DNA from: Hyphomicrobiales bacterium
GTDB taxonomy: Bacteria; Pseudomonadota; Alphaproteobacteria; Rhizobiales; Beijerinckiaceae
Direction of reading: 5' to 3'
Length of the DNA: 64,000 nt
Assembly: GCA_900470095.1 (NCBI GenBank)
Contig: UBZM01000010.1
Coordinates: 1-64,000, forward strand
Positions 9,077-18,288 of this stretch are shown here, piece after piece. The notes beneath the pieces are model-generated. The model had not been told where the DNA came from. It did not search any database and saw only the letters and a program-made list of their open reading frames with translations. Numbering within the stretch: the first letter of the stretch is position 1; each line of letters begins with the position of its first letter. The translations under genes were made by a program, and so were the position numbers.

Positions 9077-10662
9077 GGCTTGATCTCCACGGTCTCGCTG
9101 AGCCGGATCATCTCGAAATCGGAGACCAGGATTTCGAGTTCGATGGTCCACCGACCACCAATGGGAATGACGAGGCTGTCGACATGCCAGGTGCCGTCGC
9201 TCGACCGGACGGCCTGACGCTCGATCGGTTCGACCCCGGCCGACGGGTTCGACATCACGCAGCGAACCTCCTTGACCGTGAGCGGTCCAAACTCCCCGTC
9301 GAGCAGTGAAATCGAAATGGAGGCCGGCCCCGCACGTCCAGGCGAGACGCGGATGTCCGCCATCGCCTTGGCCGTGTGAATGTGGATCGATGCAGGCGGC
9401 GCTCCCGCATCGAGAAGTGCCCGCGGCGGCGGCGTGAAGCGCCAGGTCGCAACCGTGCCAAGGACAAGGAACACCAGCAGGGTTTCGGCCGCGATCATGC
9501 GCCGCATCGTCCTGGCGGCGATGCCCGTTCGAGACAGGACAAGGGGCGTGAGGCGGTAGCGGTTGATAGCGGCCAGGCCCAGCAGGATTGCAACCCAGGC
9601 GAGCTTGATCAGCAGAACCCAGCCGTAGCCGGTCGAGATCAGTGCGCCTGGCTGTTGGAGCTGAACCACCGCCAGGATGCCACCGCTGAGCAGGGTCAAG
9701 CCAACAACGACAGGTATCCAACGCGAGAACTGGCGCAGCACGGTAATTGCGTCGGCCTCCCGCAGAGCGAAGAACAGCGGCACCAAGGCTCCTGCCCAGG
9801 CGGTGACGCTGACGGCGTGAATAAAGACTGCACTCCGCATCAACCACTGCGGGCTGGCCGCGCTGGCATGGCCGCTCGCAGCGAGCGCCACCCCTACAGT
9901 CAGGAGGGCTGCTCCAGCGAAGACCGGCCCCATGTGGCCGCGTACCGCCAGGGAGGCCAATCCGAGCAGAAATGCGACGGCTGCAGCCAGCGCCGTGCGG
10001 CCAAAGCTGCTGGCGGCCGCGGCGCTCCAGACGTCCGCTTCGCCCAGGCTGCCGAGCGAGCGATCCAGGATATCGAGCCCTTGCGCGGCGAATGCCAGCG
10101 GCAAGGCGCCAGATCCGAGCAGGATGAACAATCCGAGCGGTCGCCGGGCATCGCGAGGCAAGGGACCAACCCAGGTCGCAAAGGCTGCCCCGCCGAGCCC
10201 CATGAGCAAGCCCAGATAGAGCCCTACCTTTCCCAGCCATAGGATAGCCCGCACAGCAGGATCAGTCCGAGTCTCAGGAGTTGGCGACCGGCCGCTGGCC
10301 GCACCGATGGAGAAGACCACCGCCCCACCAACCGGGTGCCCATCCTCGGAAATGACGCGCCAGCTCAGAACATGCGTTCCGGAGGACAGGTCAGTGGGCG
10401 CTTCGATCATCAGCGTCCTGTCCTTCAGCACGAACCGATCGAGTGTGCGGGACGTGCTGTCTGGTCCGATCAACTTCAGGATGAGCGGCGACACCGGTTC
10501 ACTGAAGCTCAGTGTCAACACCGCAGGGGCGTTGGTCACGACCGCGCCGTCCGCCGGCGAGGCGGCGATCAGCGCGGCATGAGCGAAGGCGCGTCCGGAT
10601 ATTGCCGTGGCGACAGCCAAGGCGCAGGTCAGGATGAAGGCGAGGTGAAGGGGCCAGCGCAT
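9073..10662 (-). CDS. CopC-CopD fusion, copper resistance/uptake membrane protein
   Basis: A 529-residue fusion. After a signal peptide ending GRAFA comes a CopC domain (about residues 28-120) starting HAALIAASPADGAVV and containing SEDGHPVGG; the first His and the Asp/His of the latter are the Cu(II) ligands in CopC. A CopD-type membrane domain of about eight helices follows, then a soluble C-terminal domain (about 420-529). Fusions of this kind (YcnJ-like) are linked to copper import or resistance. ATG 10662 is preferred because GGAG lies 6 bases before it; GTG at 10698 is possible. A 7-bp hairpin (10677-10695) lies just upstream. Confidence 0.85.
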   Translation of the reverse strand: MRWPLHLAFILTCALAVATAISGRAFAHAALIAASPADGAVVTNAPAVLTLSFSEPVSPLILKLIGPDSTSRTLDRFVLKDRTLMIEAPTDLSSGTHVLSWRVISEDGHPVGGAVVFSIGAASGRSPTPETRTDPAVRAILWLGKVGLYLGLLMGLGGAAFATWVGPLPRDARRPLGLFILLGSGALPLAFAAQGLDILDRSLGSLGEADVWSAAAASSFGRTALAAAVAFLLGLASLAVRGHMGPVFAGAALLTVGVALAASGHASAASPQWLMRSAVFIHAVSVTAWAGALVPLFFALREADAITVLRQFSRWIPVVVGLTLLSGGILAVVQLQQPGALISTGYGWVLLIKLAWVAILLGLAAINRYRLTPLVLSRTGIAARTMRRMIAAETLLVFLVLGTVATWRFTPPPRALLDAGAPPASIHIHTAKAMADIRVSPGRAGPASISISLLDGEFGPLTVKEVRCVMSNPSAGVEPIERQAVRSSDGTWHVDSLVIPIGGRWTIELEILVSDFEMIRLSETVEIKP

Positions 10663-10707
10663 GGCAACTCCCAGCAGCCGGGCGCGAAGCCCGGCCACTT
10701 GCTCGGT

Positions 10708-11225
10708 TTACTTTTTCGGGGTGAGCTTCAGACCGGGAGCCGGATACTTGTAGTCGTCGGCGCTCTTTCCCTCAGTCGGGATCTCGATCCAGCGTTCGAC
10801 CGCGCCGCCCTCGCACTCCTGGACGACCGGTATGTAGAGGACGGTGTCGGCCTTGAGGTCGGAGGTCAGATAACCGCGCAGCACGAACTCGTCATAGTGC
10901 TCGTCAAGCAGCCTGCCGCCGCTCCAGACCACTTCCTTCACGCCTTCCGAAGTCGGTGTGCCGTAGTAGTCGAAAGCCTTGCCATAGGGGCCCTTCACCG
11001 TTTCCAGTGTCCAGCCGGGCTTGGGCATCGGCTTGACCGCGATCACGCCTTCAGGAATCCGGACGCGGACCTTCGTCGTTGCCGCGCCCTTGCAACCATG
11101 GGGCACGCGCAGCACGGCCTTGTAGGTCGAGCCGACCGGAGCCTGCTGCGTTTCGAGGGTAATGTGAGCGAGCGCACCGGTTGTTCCCAGAGTGACGAAC
11201 ATCGCTGCAAGGAATGGGTCTTCAT
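10708..11225 (-). CDS. YcnI-like DUF1775 copper-binding protein, apparent frameshift in signal peptide
   Basis: DUF1775/YcnI family, a periplasmic copper-binding domain commonly encoded beside CopC/CopD. The mature domain begins HITLETQQAPVGSTYKAVL and has the conserved Trp in PMPKPGW; family work assigns Cu(II) binding to an N-terminal His and a Trp. The only start with a good ribosome site is ATG 11225 (AAGGA, 7-base gap), giving MKT, but that frame is not the domain's frame. One extra C in the ACCCA run at about 11216-11219 would give MKTPFLAAMFVTLGTTGALA followed by HITLE, a normal signal peptide. Either a 1-base deletion or a sequence error is likely. Confidence 0.7.
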
Positions 11226-11578
11226 GACGTAATCCTTGGTCTGTGAGAGCGGTTCTGCGACGGGCTCGTGAGAACGCCCATGACGCTCGATGTGTTTGAG
11301 AGTGGTCATCGGACGGTGAGTGCCGGCCGATAATGCGATCGCGACACGCGGCCTCGGTCGGTTTGCGATCCGCAAAGGAGCCGTTGGCCTGGTGACCCGG
11401 GGCATGGCAGGTGCGAGCCTCGTGCATCGCTCGCTTGCCGGGCAGACAGCGCGCCGAAAGCTCGGGTCAGCGAATCTGGCGCATATCTGCTGGGGACGGC
11501 GGGCAAATCGGCGTTGAAGCCGAGAGCGCGCAATCAAGCGGCCATATGTGCGCGAACGCACGGCGGCCTGCTCAGGTC
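11226..11578. other. 353-bp spacer between DUF2946 and YcnI genes
   Basis: No convincing gene is seen. Short open frames of 65-75 codons cross it on both strands but have no recognisable domain, no good ribosome site and arginine/serine/proline-rich shadow composition. The only clear element is the AAGGA ribosome site of the YcnI gene at its 3' (minus) end. No cobalamin-riboswitch core was found here. Confidence 0.5.
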
Positions 11579-12079
11579 TCAGACGGGTGGTGCGCGGGGA
11601 TTGGCGGGCGATCGGCCGGCGACAAAGCCATGGGGCGCGTCGAGACGCCGGATGAAGGCGTTCCGGTCGACGATCCGGTAGACAACGGGCAGGTAGCCGA
11701 TGGCTGACGGCACATCCGCGTGAGTGGAATGAGAGCAGCCGAGTGCGCAACCGCTCATCAGATCATGCTGCGCCGTACCGCGGTCGGTCGTGTCCCCCGG
11801 TGAAGAGGCACTCGGCGAACAAAGCGTTATGGCCAAAGTGCGATCGAAAGCGATGCTCGCAGCATTGGCACCGGACGCGAGCCCCGTCAGAACCACCTGG
11901 AGCACGAGCAGATAGGCCACGGCGACCGCAACCCAACGGCTCGTTTCTGCTCTCTGGCGCCACGCGGACAAGGGCTGCCCTCCTGACGTTTGGATAGCAC
12001 CGCTATTGGCCGCGTCAATTGCCGAGGCGCAAACGAGCGTCGGGCTTCTCACGTAGGACAGTACGGAATGGAGCTGCAT
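11579..12079 (-). CDS. DUF2946-like exported small protein of the copper operon
   Basis: 166 residues as called. A single hydrophobic segment (about residues 48-72, WVAVAVAYLLVLQVVLTGLA) is followed by TLCSPS and, further on, SGCALGCSHSTHADVP: the Cys pair and His residues are the arrangement seen in DUF2946 proteins, short exported proteins of copper loci. The long N-terminus before the hydrophobic segment is unusual and a downstream start is possible. First gene of the minus-strand run DUF2946, YcnI, CopC-CopD, DJ-1, though 353 bp separate it from YcnI. Function inferred only from neighbours and Cys/His content. Confidence 0.6.
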   Translation of the reverse strand: MQLHSVLSYVRSPTLVCASAIDAANSGAIQTSGGQPLSAWRQRAETSRWVAVAVAYLLVLQVVLTGLASGANAASIAFDRTLAITLCSPSASSPGDTTDRGTAQHDLMSGCALGCSHSTHADVPSAIGYLPVVYRIVDRNAFIRRLDAPHGFVAGRSPANPRAPPV

Positions 12080-12191
12080 GCGCAGTACCCCCGGCGAGAT
12101 ACCCGCTCCACCGAGAAGCTTCGAGAGGCGAAGCCGGCTTGACGGCGACGTCGCGGCGGCATCCCGCGCCGCCGCGACGAGCCTCAGGCGC

Positions 12192-14540
12192 TCAGCGAGC
12201 GGCTACCCGGACGTGCCGCGCGGCTTCAACCATGTTGACGAGGGCAGGCCTGACCTCCTCCCATTTGCGGGTCTTCAGGCCGCAATCGGGGTTGATCCAG
12301 AGCTGCTCGTCTGCGAGCCGGAGACGAGCGAGCTTCATCAGGCTCGTCATCTCGCCCACCTCGGGCACCCGCGGCGAGTGGATGTCATAGACGCCGGGAC
12401 CGATCTCGTTGGGGTAGCGGTAGGTCTTGAAGGCGTCGAGCAGCTCCATCTTCGACCGCGAGGTCTCGATCGAGATCACGTCGGCGTCCATCGCGGCGAT
12501 TGCGTCGATGATGTCGTTGAACTCCGAGTAGCACATATGGGTGTGCACCTGGGTTGCGTCGGCGACGCCTGCGGCACAGAGCCTGAAGCTGCCGACCGCC
12601 CAGTCGAGATAGCTCTTCCACTCGCCCTTGCGCAGCGGCAGCCCCTCGCGCAGCGCCGCCTCGTCGATCTGGATCATCGCAGCACCGGCCGTCTCAAGGT
12701 CGACGACCTCGTCGCGGATCGCGAGCGCGATCTGGCGGCAGGAGGCGCTGCGCGGGATGTCATCACGGACGAAGGACCAATTCAGGATCGTCACCGGCCC
12801 GGTCAGCATGCCCTTCATCGGCTTCGAGGTCAGCGACTGCGAATACGTCCACCAGCCGACGGTCATCGGCTTCGGCCGCGAGACATCGCCGAACAGGATC
12901 GGCGGACGCACACAGCGCGAGCCATAGCTCTGCACCCAGCCATGTTTGGTGAAGGCGAAGCCGGCGAGCTGCTCGCCAAAATACTGCACCATGTCGTTGC
13001 GCTCGAACTCGCCATGGACGAGCACGTCGAGGCCGATCTCCTCCTGCCAGCGTACCGTGCGCTCAGTTTCCTCGCGCAGGAACTGCTCATAGTCGGCATC
13101 GCTGATCAGGCCCTTGGCATGAGCCGAGCGGGCCTTGCGGACCTCTGTGGTCTGCGGGAAGGAGCCGATCGTCGTCGTCGGGAAGACCGGCAGATTGAAG
13201 CGCTCGCGCTGCAATCTCGCGCGTGCGGCGAAGGGGCTCTGGCGGTCCGTCATGCTGGGCGTCACTGCCGCGACACGCGCTGCGACAGCGGAATCGTGGA
13301 CCTTCGGCGAGGCCCTTCGGGCCGCCGCTGCGGCCGCCGAGGCGTCCAGCGCCTCCCTGACGCTGTCACGGCCACCGGCAAGGGCTTTGCCCAGCACCGA
13401 GAGCTCGCCCATCTTCTGCACGGAGAAGGCGAGCCAGCTCTTCAGGTCGACATCGAGATCGGTTTCGAGATCGAGATCGATCGGCGTGTGCAGCAGCGAG
13501 CAGGACGGCGCGATCTGGACATGGTCGGTACCGCGCTTGGCCACAACCGGCTCGAGCCGGTCGAGCAGCGCCGGCAGGTTGGCACGCCAGATGTTGCGGC
13601 CATCGATCATGCCGAGCGACAGAACGAGCCCATGCGGCGCCTTGGCGAGCACCCCCTCGAGCTGTGTGGGTGCGCGCACGAGGTCGAGATGGAGGCCGGC
13701 GACCGGCAGCGCGACCGCCGTGTCGAGATTGTCGCCGAGACCACCGAAATAGGTCGTCAGCATGACCTTCAGCTGCGGCAAGGCATGGGCGATGGTGGCA
13801 TAGGTCCGGCGCAGGGCGTCGCGGGCGGCCTCGTCGAGATCGAGCACCAGACAAGGCTCGTCGATCTGGACCCATTCAGCGCCGTTGGCGGAAAGGCGGC
13901 GCAGCACATCGATATAGACCGGCAGCAACTCGCCGAGCAGCGAGAGCGGATCGAGGCTGGCGTCCTTGCTCTTGCCGAGCTTCAAAAAGGTGACCGGCCC
14001 AAGCAGAACGGGGCGGGTGTCGTAGCCGAGTGACTTGGCTTCACGATACTCGTCGACCGCCTTGAGCGAGGACAGTGCGAAGCGCTGTCCAGTCGCGAAT
14101 TCCGGCACCATGTAGTGGTAGTTGGTGTCGAACCACTTGGTCATTTCCTGCGCAGGGGCGCCGTGGGAATGCTCGTGGTCGTGGTGGGCATGGCCGCAGG
14201 AGGTGTGCGGCTCGGTCTCGCCTTGCGCGCCTCGCGCCATGGCGAAATAGGTTGGCAGCCCGACCGGACCACCCTTCCAGCCATAGATCTCGGGAATCGC
14301 GCCGACCATCAAGCTGGTGTCCAGCACCTGATCGTAGAACGAGAAGTCGTTCGACGGGATGACGGTGACGCCGCGTGCCTTCTGGCGGGCCCAGTTGGCG
14401 GCGCGCAGGGCGGCGGCGGTGTCGAGCAGGTCCTTTTCGGTCGACTTGCCCGACCAATAGCTTTCGAGAGCGAGCTTGAGTTCGCGACGCGGACCAATGC
14501 GCGGCGTCCCAAGGGTCGCGACAGGAAGTGAAGATGACAT
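12192..14540 (-). CDS. metE: Cobalamin-independent methionine synthase
   Basis: Transfers methyl from 5-methyltetrahydropteroyltri-glutamate to homocysteine using a zinc site, without B12. 782 residues, normal for MetE. The N-terminal domain contains [14 protein letters not shown]; the catalytic domain has NFPQTTE-like [53 protein letters not shown] (zinc ligands His and Cys) and [17 protein letters not shown] 14540 ([11 protein letters not shown]) is chosen from the family start. Its leader carries a cobalamin riboswitch, the classical arrangement by which B12 represses MetE when the B12-dependent MetH can work. Confidence 0.97.
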   Translation of the reverse strand: MSSSLPVATLGTPRIGPRRELKLALESYWSGKSTEKDLLDTAAALRAANWARQKARGVTVIPSNDFSFYDQVLDTSLMVGAIPEIYGWKGGPVGLPTYFAMARGAQGETEPHTSCGHAHHDHEHSHGAPAQEMTKWFDTNYHYMVPEFATGQRFALSSLKAVDEYREAKSLGYDTRPVLLGPVTFLKLGKSKDASLDPLSLLGELLPVYIDVLRRLSANGAEWVQIDEPCLVLDLDEAARDALRRTYATIAHALPQLKVMLTTYFGGLGDNLDTAVALPVAGLHLDLVRAPTQLEGVLAKAPHGLVLSLGMIDGRNIWRANLPALLDRLEPVVAKRGTDHVQIAPSCSLLHTPIDLDLETDLDVDLKSWLAFSVQKMGELSVLGKALAGGRDSVREALDASAAAAAARRASPKVHDSAVAARVAAVTPSMTDRQSPFAARARLQRERFNLPVFPTTTIGSFPQTTEVRKARSAHAKGLISDADYEQFLREETERTVRWQEEIGLDVLVHGEFERNDMVQYFGEQLAGFAFTKHGWVQSYGSRCVRPPILFGDVSRPKPMTVGWWTYSQSLTSKPMKGMLTGPVTILNWSFVRDDIPRSASCRQIALAIRDEVVDLETAGAAMIQIDEAALREGLPLRKGEWKSYLDWAVGSFRLCAAGVADATQVHTHMCYSEFNDIIDAIAAMDADVISIETSRSKMELLDAFKTYRYPNEIGPGVYDIHSPRVPEVGEMTSLMKLARLRLADEQLWINPDCGLKTRKWEEVRPALVNMVEAARHVRVAAR

Positions 14541-14545
14541 AGGCT

Positions 14546-14627
14546 TACCCCAAAAGTTGGGAGCAAAGGCCAAAGCGGACGCGTCCGGGATTCCGCCGGC
14601 GAAGAGCCTGCGCAATCGCAAAGCGCT
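14546..14627 (-). promoter_or_regulatory. Expression platform between the metE riboswitch and start codon
   Basis: Read on the minus strand, the segment runs from just after the aptamer to the metE ATG. It contains GCGCAGGCTCTTCGCCGGCG, then GGCCTTTGCTCCC, a short AT-rich loop and TTGGGGT, ending about 6 bases before the ATG. The CCC/GGG pairing would form a small hairpin next to the ribosome site. A similar stretch follows the nrdA riboswitch. Control by hiding the ribosome site is inferred, not shown. Confidence 0.45.
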
Positions 14628-14855
14628 CCACCGGGACACCCCGCCCGAGGACGTTCAGTTCGTCGAGGCAGGTCTCCTGGCTCACGGGTCATCGCTGCTG
14701 TCCGGCCTTCCCGAGACCTTGCCGGCCTCAGTGACACATCTTGGACAGCGGCTCACCGCTTACAGTTGCGGGGGCAGCGCCGGCCTTGCCCAGGTCAATA
14801 GCGACCTCGACGCACCGGCTTCCCTCTTAGCTCCGGGCAAACAGACCCGGAGAAC
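14628..14855 (-). promoter_or_regulatory. Cobalamin (AdoCbl) riboswitch upstream of metE
   Basis: Minus-strand RNA with the conserved features in order: a 5' hairpin CTCCGGG...CCCGGAG, GCTAAGAGGGAAGCCGGTG, GCTGCCCCCGCAACTGTAAG, a variable stem, GATGACC, then the B12 box GAGCCAGGAGACCTGCC (about 14667-14685) and CGGGCGGGGTGTCCCGGTGG at the 3' end. It lies about 90 bases before the metE start, which implies repression of metE by B12. Confidence 0.95.
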
Positions 14856-14903
14856 CACGACAGCCCAACCTAGGTCCAAATGCTCGCCGCAGTCAATGGA
14901 AAT

Positions 14904-14919
14904 ATAAAGACATCTTTAT
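14904..14919. promoter_or_regulatory. AT-rich palindromic operator upstream of the metE leader
   Basis: ATAAAGA-CA-TCTTTAT, a 7-2-7 perfect inverted repeat, also nested in AGACAT-CTTT-ATGTCT. It lies about 50 bp upstream of the 5' end of the riboswitch, where the metE promoter should be. The shape resembles AT-rich operators of ArsR-type methionine regulators (SahR/SamR), but that assignment is from memory and unverified. The divergent TonB-receptor gene starts about 250 bp away, so it could also act there. Confidence 0.4.
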
Positions 14920-15171
14920 GTCTCCATGTCGCTATCTGTGTCGACTGGCCCTGCCACGACTGCGGGATGATCCATGGTTGCGCGCAGACGATGCGGGGCA
15001 AGAAGTTCCCGCGCGGCTGCTAAAGTAGAATAATTAGAATCTATATCTATTACAGATTGCAAATGTAGCTCGCGCGACAAAAGCGCATCAGAAAGCACTG
15101 TGTTAAATTTACAATTGCGAATCCTAGTACCGGCGGACTACATCCACCCGCAAATGGACTGGGGTCTTCCA
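14920..15171 (+). promoter_or_regulatory. Promoter region of the TonB receptor gene
   Basis: About 250 bp before the receptor start, unusually AT-rich at 15020-15065. It includes TAGAA-TAA-TTAGAAT (15026-15040), which has half-sites like the Irr box of alphaproteobacteria but as a direct rather than inverted arrangement, and TGTTAAATTTACAATTG at 15100-15116. An iron-responsive operator is expected here from the gene's role; I cannot assign one. A 60-codon minus-strand frame across it looks spurious. Confidence 0.35.
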
Positions 15172-17424
15172 ATGAAGAACAAATCAAAACTATATTTTTC
15201 AGCCGCATTCCTTTTTACAATCCTTCAAAGCACGATTTGTTACTCTCAAGCGATCGCGGATGGCGGCAGTGCGTCACCGGCGTTCACGCTCGACCAGATT
15301 ACGGTCACGGCGACACGTGGTGAGAAGCAGGCTCTCGATGTTCCCGGCGTCGTGAACGTTATCTCACGGCAGGAACTCGACGAGCGCATGACGCGCGACA
15401 TGCAGGACCTCGTGCGCTATCAGCCCGGCGTCAGCGTCAACCGCCTGACCAGCGGCACCGACCCGTTCAGCAACCTCGATGGCTTCACGATCCGCGGGGT
15501 CGGCGGAAACCGCGTCCAGATGCAGGTCGATGGATCGCGGGTGATCGAACGCATCACCGATGGCAATCGCAACTTCGTCGAGATGCCCTTCCTGAAGAGT
15601 GTCGAGATCGTGCGTGGCCCGGGCTCCGTGCTCTGGGGCGCCGATGCTCTGGGCGGCATCGTCGCCTACCGTACGCTCGATCCCCAGGACCTGCTGAAAG
15701 GCAAGGACAAGCCGTATGCCGTACGTCTCGATGCCGGGTATGATAGTTTCGACCGCTCCTTCACCAAGACCGGCATCGCAGCCTTCAGGCTCACCCCTGC
15801 CCTCGAAGCCATTGTCGGCCTGAGCCAGAAGACGGCGGAGGAGGCCAAACTCAGCCGTGCCCGGGCCGATGGCGGCCGCTGGGGCTGCCCCGTGCCGAGC
15901 CTGCGCTATCTCGGCTGCGACACGCTGAACCCGCTCGACAGCACGGTTTGGAACGCCTTCGGCAAGATCGTCTTCTCGCCGACGACAGACCATACGTTCA
16001 AGCTGACCGGCGAGTATTTCGATAACAGCTCAAAGGTAAACCAGCTCTGGGACTACAATGTCCTCGCGTCTGGCCTCCGCAACGGACCCTATATCCGAGA
16101 CGAAGTGAAGTCGCGCCAGCGCATCGCCTTCGAGCATCAATGGGATGTCGGCGCGAGCTTCCTCGACTCGATCCGCTGGCAGGCATCGTTCTCGCCGCAG
16201 AAGCGTGAGGTCACCAATAATCGCTACCAGACGCAGACCAACAACCAGCAGCGTTTCACCCGCGGCTTCCTCGACTACTCCGAGCAATTCTCCCAGCTCG
16301 ATATCCAGGCCAAGTCGAGCTTCGCACTCGGCTCGAGCTTCCACAGGCTGACCTACGGTTTCCAGGGCGACATCACCAAGACCGATTATGAGCGTCGCGA
16401 CGACGTCCGGAACATGTCGACGGGCGTCACCACCACGACGATCGCAGGCGGCTTCAACTTCGCCAACGCGACGACCACGCGCTATGATTTCTATCTGCAA
16501 GACGAAATCGAGTTGCTGAACGGTCGCTGGACGATCACGCCGGGCGTCCGCCATGCCAATTACAACATCGATCCGAGCATTGGACCGGGCTACGTCATCG
16601 TGCCGGGCAAGGCGCCGCGCGAGATCGAGTCGCACAAGCTGATCCCGCAGGTCGGCACGATCTTCAAGCTCGACGAGACCTATTCGCTCTATGCCCGCTA
16701 CGCCCAAGGCTTCAAGATGCCGACGGCGCAGCAGCTCTATACTTCGCTGCCCATGGGCACTCAGAATCTGATCCCGAACCCGGATCTCAAGCCCGAGAGC
16801 GTCAACTCCTACGAAGGCGGCATTCGCGGCCGCTTCGACAATGGCTGGTTCTCGGTCGGCGTCTTCCATGCCGACTACAAGGATTTCATTCAGAACTTCG
16901 CGACGATTCCCGGCACGACCGATCTGACCTATCGCAACCTGTCGAGCGTAAAGATCTCCGGTATCGAGGCATCGGCCGAGTGGAAATTCCACGAGCGCTG
17001 GCTCGCCAATGTCGCGGTGAGCTACCAGTACGGTACGCAGAAAGCCGATGCTGGCGCTTTGACGACGCCCTATAACTCGATCACCCCTCTGACCGCCGTG
17101 GCCGGCCTGAAATACCTGATGCCGGAATATGGTCTGGAAGCCGAAATCATCGGAACCTTCGGAGCGGGTGTCACCCGCGCCAGCGCACCGACGATCTTCA
17201 AGCCGGCGGGCTACTCGGTATTCGATGCCTTCCTGAACTGGAAGCCGACCTCGTACATCACAGTCCGCGGCGGCGTGCAAAACATTTTCGATCGTCGTTA
17301 TTTCTCGAACGTCTACAATTTCGACAAGGTTCCGGCTTCGGCCGCTGTCGCCGCGACCACGCCGCTCGAGCTGCAGACCGCGCCCGGCCGCACATTCAAG
17401 CTGGCCGCTTCGGTCGAGTTCTGA
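15172..17424 (+). CDS. TonB-dependent outer-membrane haem/haemoprotein-type receptor
   Basis: 750-residue outer-membrane receptor that would import haem or a similar chelate, powered by TonB. Signal peptide at residues 1-27 (SAAFLFTILQSTICYSQA), plug domain with LDQITVTATRGEKQALDVPG and SVEIVRGPGSVLWGADALGG, then a beta-barrel ending in Phe (KLAASVEF). The barrel has YAQGFKMPTAQQLY followed by NLIPNPDLKPE: the NPDL box and the aligned FRAP-like position (here FKMP) resemble haem/haemoglobin receptors. ATG 15172 is chosen for the signal peptide; an ATG-less upstream extension is not needed. Downstream genes are haem-handling types, supporting the substrate guess. Confidence 0.85.
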   Translation: MKNKSKLYFSAAFLFTILQSTICYSQAIADGGSASPAFTLDQITVTATRGEKQALDVPGVVNVISRQELDERMTRDMQDLVRYQPGVSVNRLTSGTDPFSNLDGFTIRGVGGNRVQMQVDGSRVIERITDGNRNFVEMPFLKSVEIVRGPGSVLWGADALGGIVAYRTLDPQDLLKGKDKPYAVRLDAGYDSFDRSFTKTGIAAFRLTPALEAIVGLSQKTAEEAKLSRARADGGRWGCPVPSLRYLGCDTLNPLDSTVWNAFGKIVFSPTTDHTFKLTGEYFDNSSKVNQLWDYNVLASGLRNGPYIRDEVKSRQRIAFEHQWDVGASFLDSIRWQASFSPQKREVTNNRYQTQTNNQQRFTRGFLDYSEQFSQLDIQAKSSFALGSSFHRLTYGFQGDITKTDYERRDDVRNMSTGVTTTTIAGGFNFANATTTRYDFYLQDEIELLNGRWTITPGVRHANYNIDPSIGPGYVIVPGKAPREIESHKLIPQVGTIFKLDETYSLYARYAQGFKMPTAQQLYTSLPMGTQNLIPNPDLKPESVNSYEGGIRGRFDNGWFSVGVFHADYKDFIQNFATIPGTTDLTYRNLSSVKISGIEASAEWKFHERWLANVAVSYQYGTQKADAGALTTPYNSITPLTAVAGLKYLMPEYGLEAEIIGTFGAGVTRASAPTIFKPAGYSVFDAFLNWKPTSYITVRGGVQNIFDRRYFSNVYNFDKVPASAAVAATTPLELQTAPGRTFKLAASVEF

Positions 17425-17538
17425 GGCGCAATGAAGCAGCGCCACCCATTGACGGACCGCAGCTGTGACAGGCGCGGCCAGTCACGCGACGCTCCGACCG
17501 AGACCCCGGAGCGTCGCCTCTTTCCCTTGGAGCCCCCG

Positions 17539-18288
17539 ATGACAAACACCACACATCCTCGCGAACTGCTGAAACAGCCTCCCGCCGAAATCTTGGCAGG
17601 CCTGCCCGCTATGGGCCGCGTCATGCTGAGTGCACGCTCCGGCGGCGCGACGCATGAGCGCATGGGCTCGGTCGGTACCGTCACCATCGAGGCGAACAAG
17701 GCGCGCCTCACTGGCGAGTTCCACGACAGCACGCTCGATCTTTCGGTCGTGACCCGTCTGGTCGTGGACCGCACCAGCAAGATGCGCGACCGGGTGCTGC
17801 CCAGGCTCGAGTGCCAGGACGCTGCCGGCGAGGTGCTGTTCAGCCTGATCGGGCTCGACGGGTTGGAGCTCTTTGACAAGGCCCTTGCCCCGTTCGGCCC
17901 GGGCGAAGCGCTGGAGCCGATCGAGCGCGAAAGTGCTGCCGGTGGCGGATCGCCTGATGTGCCGCAGGATGATCTGGGCGCCGCGACCTTCGCCGCGATC
18001 CTGCGCAATTCCGTACCGGTCTCGATCGATTTCACGAAGCCGGGTCTGGCCCAGCATTGGGAAGGAGCGCTGCCGGAGCCGAAGCCGGCCATGGGTTTCG
18101 TCAACATCATGCAGGGCGATTTCCATCTTCATCTGCGCGCAGGCGCAGTTGCGAGTTGGCACCGGCAGGAGGCCGATTCAGAGGTTGCGCTTACCGCGCG
18201 CGATGTCGACGGACAGCCGTTCGGCCTGGTGCTGCGCGGCCCGGCCGCAGCCTTCAAGGGCGTTCCGCTCGGCAACGCCCATGGCTGA
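17539..18288 (+). CDS. HemS/HutX-like haem-handling protein (short)
   Basis: 249-residue cytoplasmic protein. The first half (AGLPAMGRVMLSARSGGATH, ERMG, later AGEVLFSLIGLDGLELFDKA) resembles the N-terminal repeat of HemS/HmuS/ChuS, where GxVM..(T)R and HER motifs recur. The second half (GDFHLHLRAG...W, then LTARDVDGQPFGLVLRG) resembles the second repeat. It is about 100 residues shorter than ordinary HemS. These proteins bind or degrade imported haem. The start ATG 17539 has GGAG 5 bases upstream. It sits 114 bp after the receptor and overlaps ChaN by 8 bp. Confidence 0.65.
   Translation: MTNTTHPRELLKQPPAEILAGLPAMGRVMLSARSGGATHERMGSVGTVTIEANKARLTGEFHDSTLDLSVVTRLVVDRTSKMRDRVLPRLECQDAAGEVLFSLIGLDGLELFDKALAPFGPGEALEPIERESAAGGGSPDVPQDDLGAATFAAILRNSVPVSIDFTKPGLAQHWEGALPEPKPAMGFVNIMQGDFHLHLRAGAVASWHRQEADSEVALTARDVDGQPFGLVLRGPAAAFKGVPLGNAHG

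Noticed and set aside
11391..11423. Possible cobalamin riboswitch fragment (CCTGCCATGCC-like word)
   Set aside because: Only a few bases resemble the B12 box; GCAACTGTAAG core and stems are absent.
11306..11533. 75-codon minus-strand frame between DUF2946 and YcnI
   Set aside because: No hydrophobic, domain or ribosome-site support; composition like out-of-frame GC-rich DNA.
14916..15098. 60-codon minus-strand frame in the metE/TonB-receptor spacer
   Set aside because: It crosses the AT-rich promoter region and the palindrome; no domain or ribosome site.
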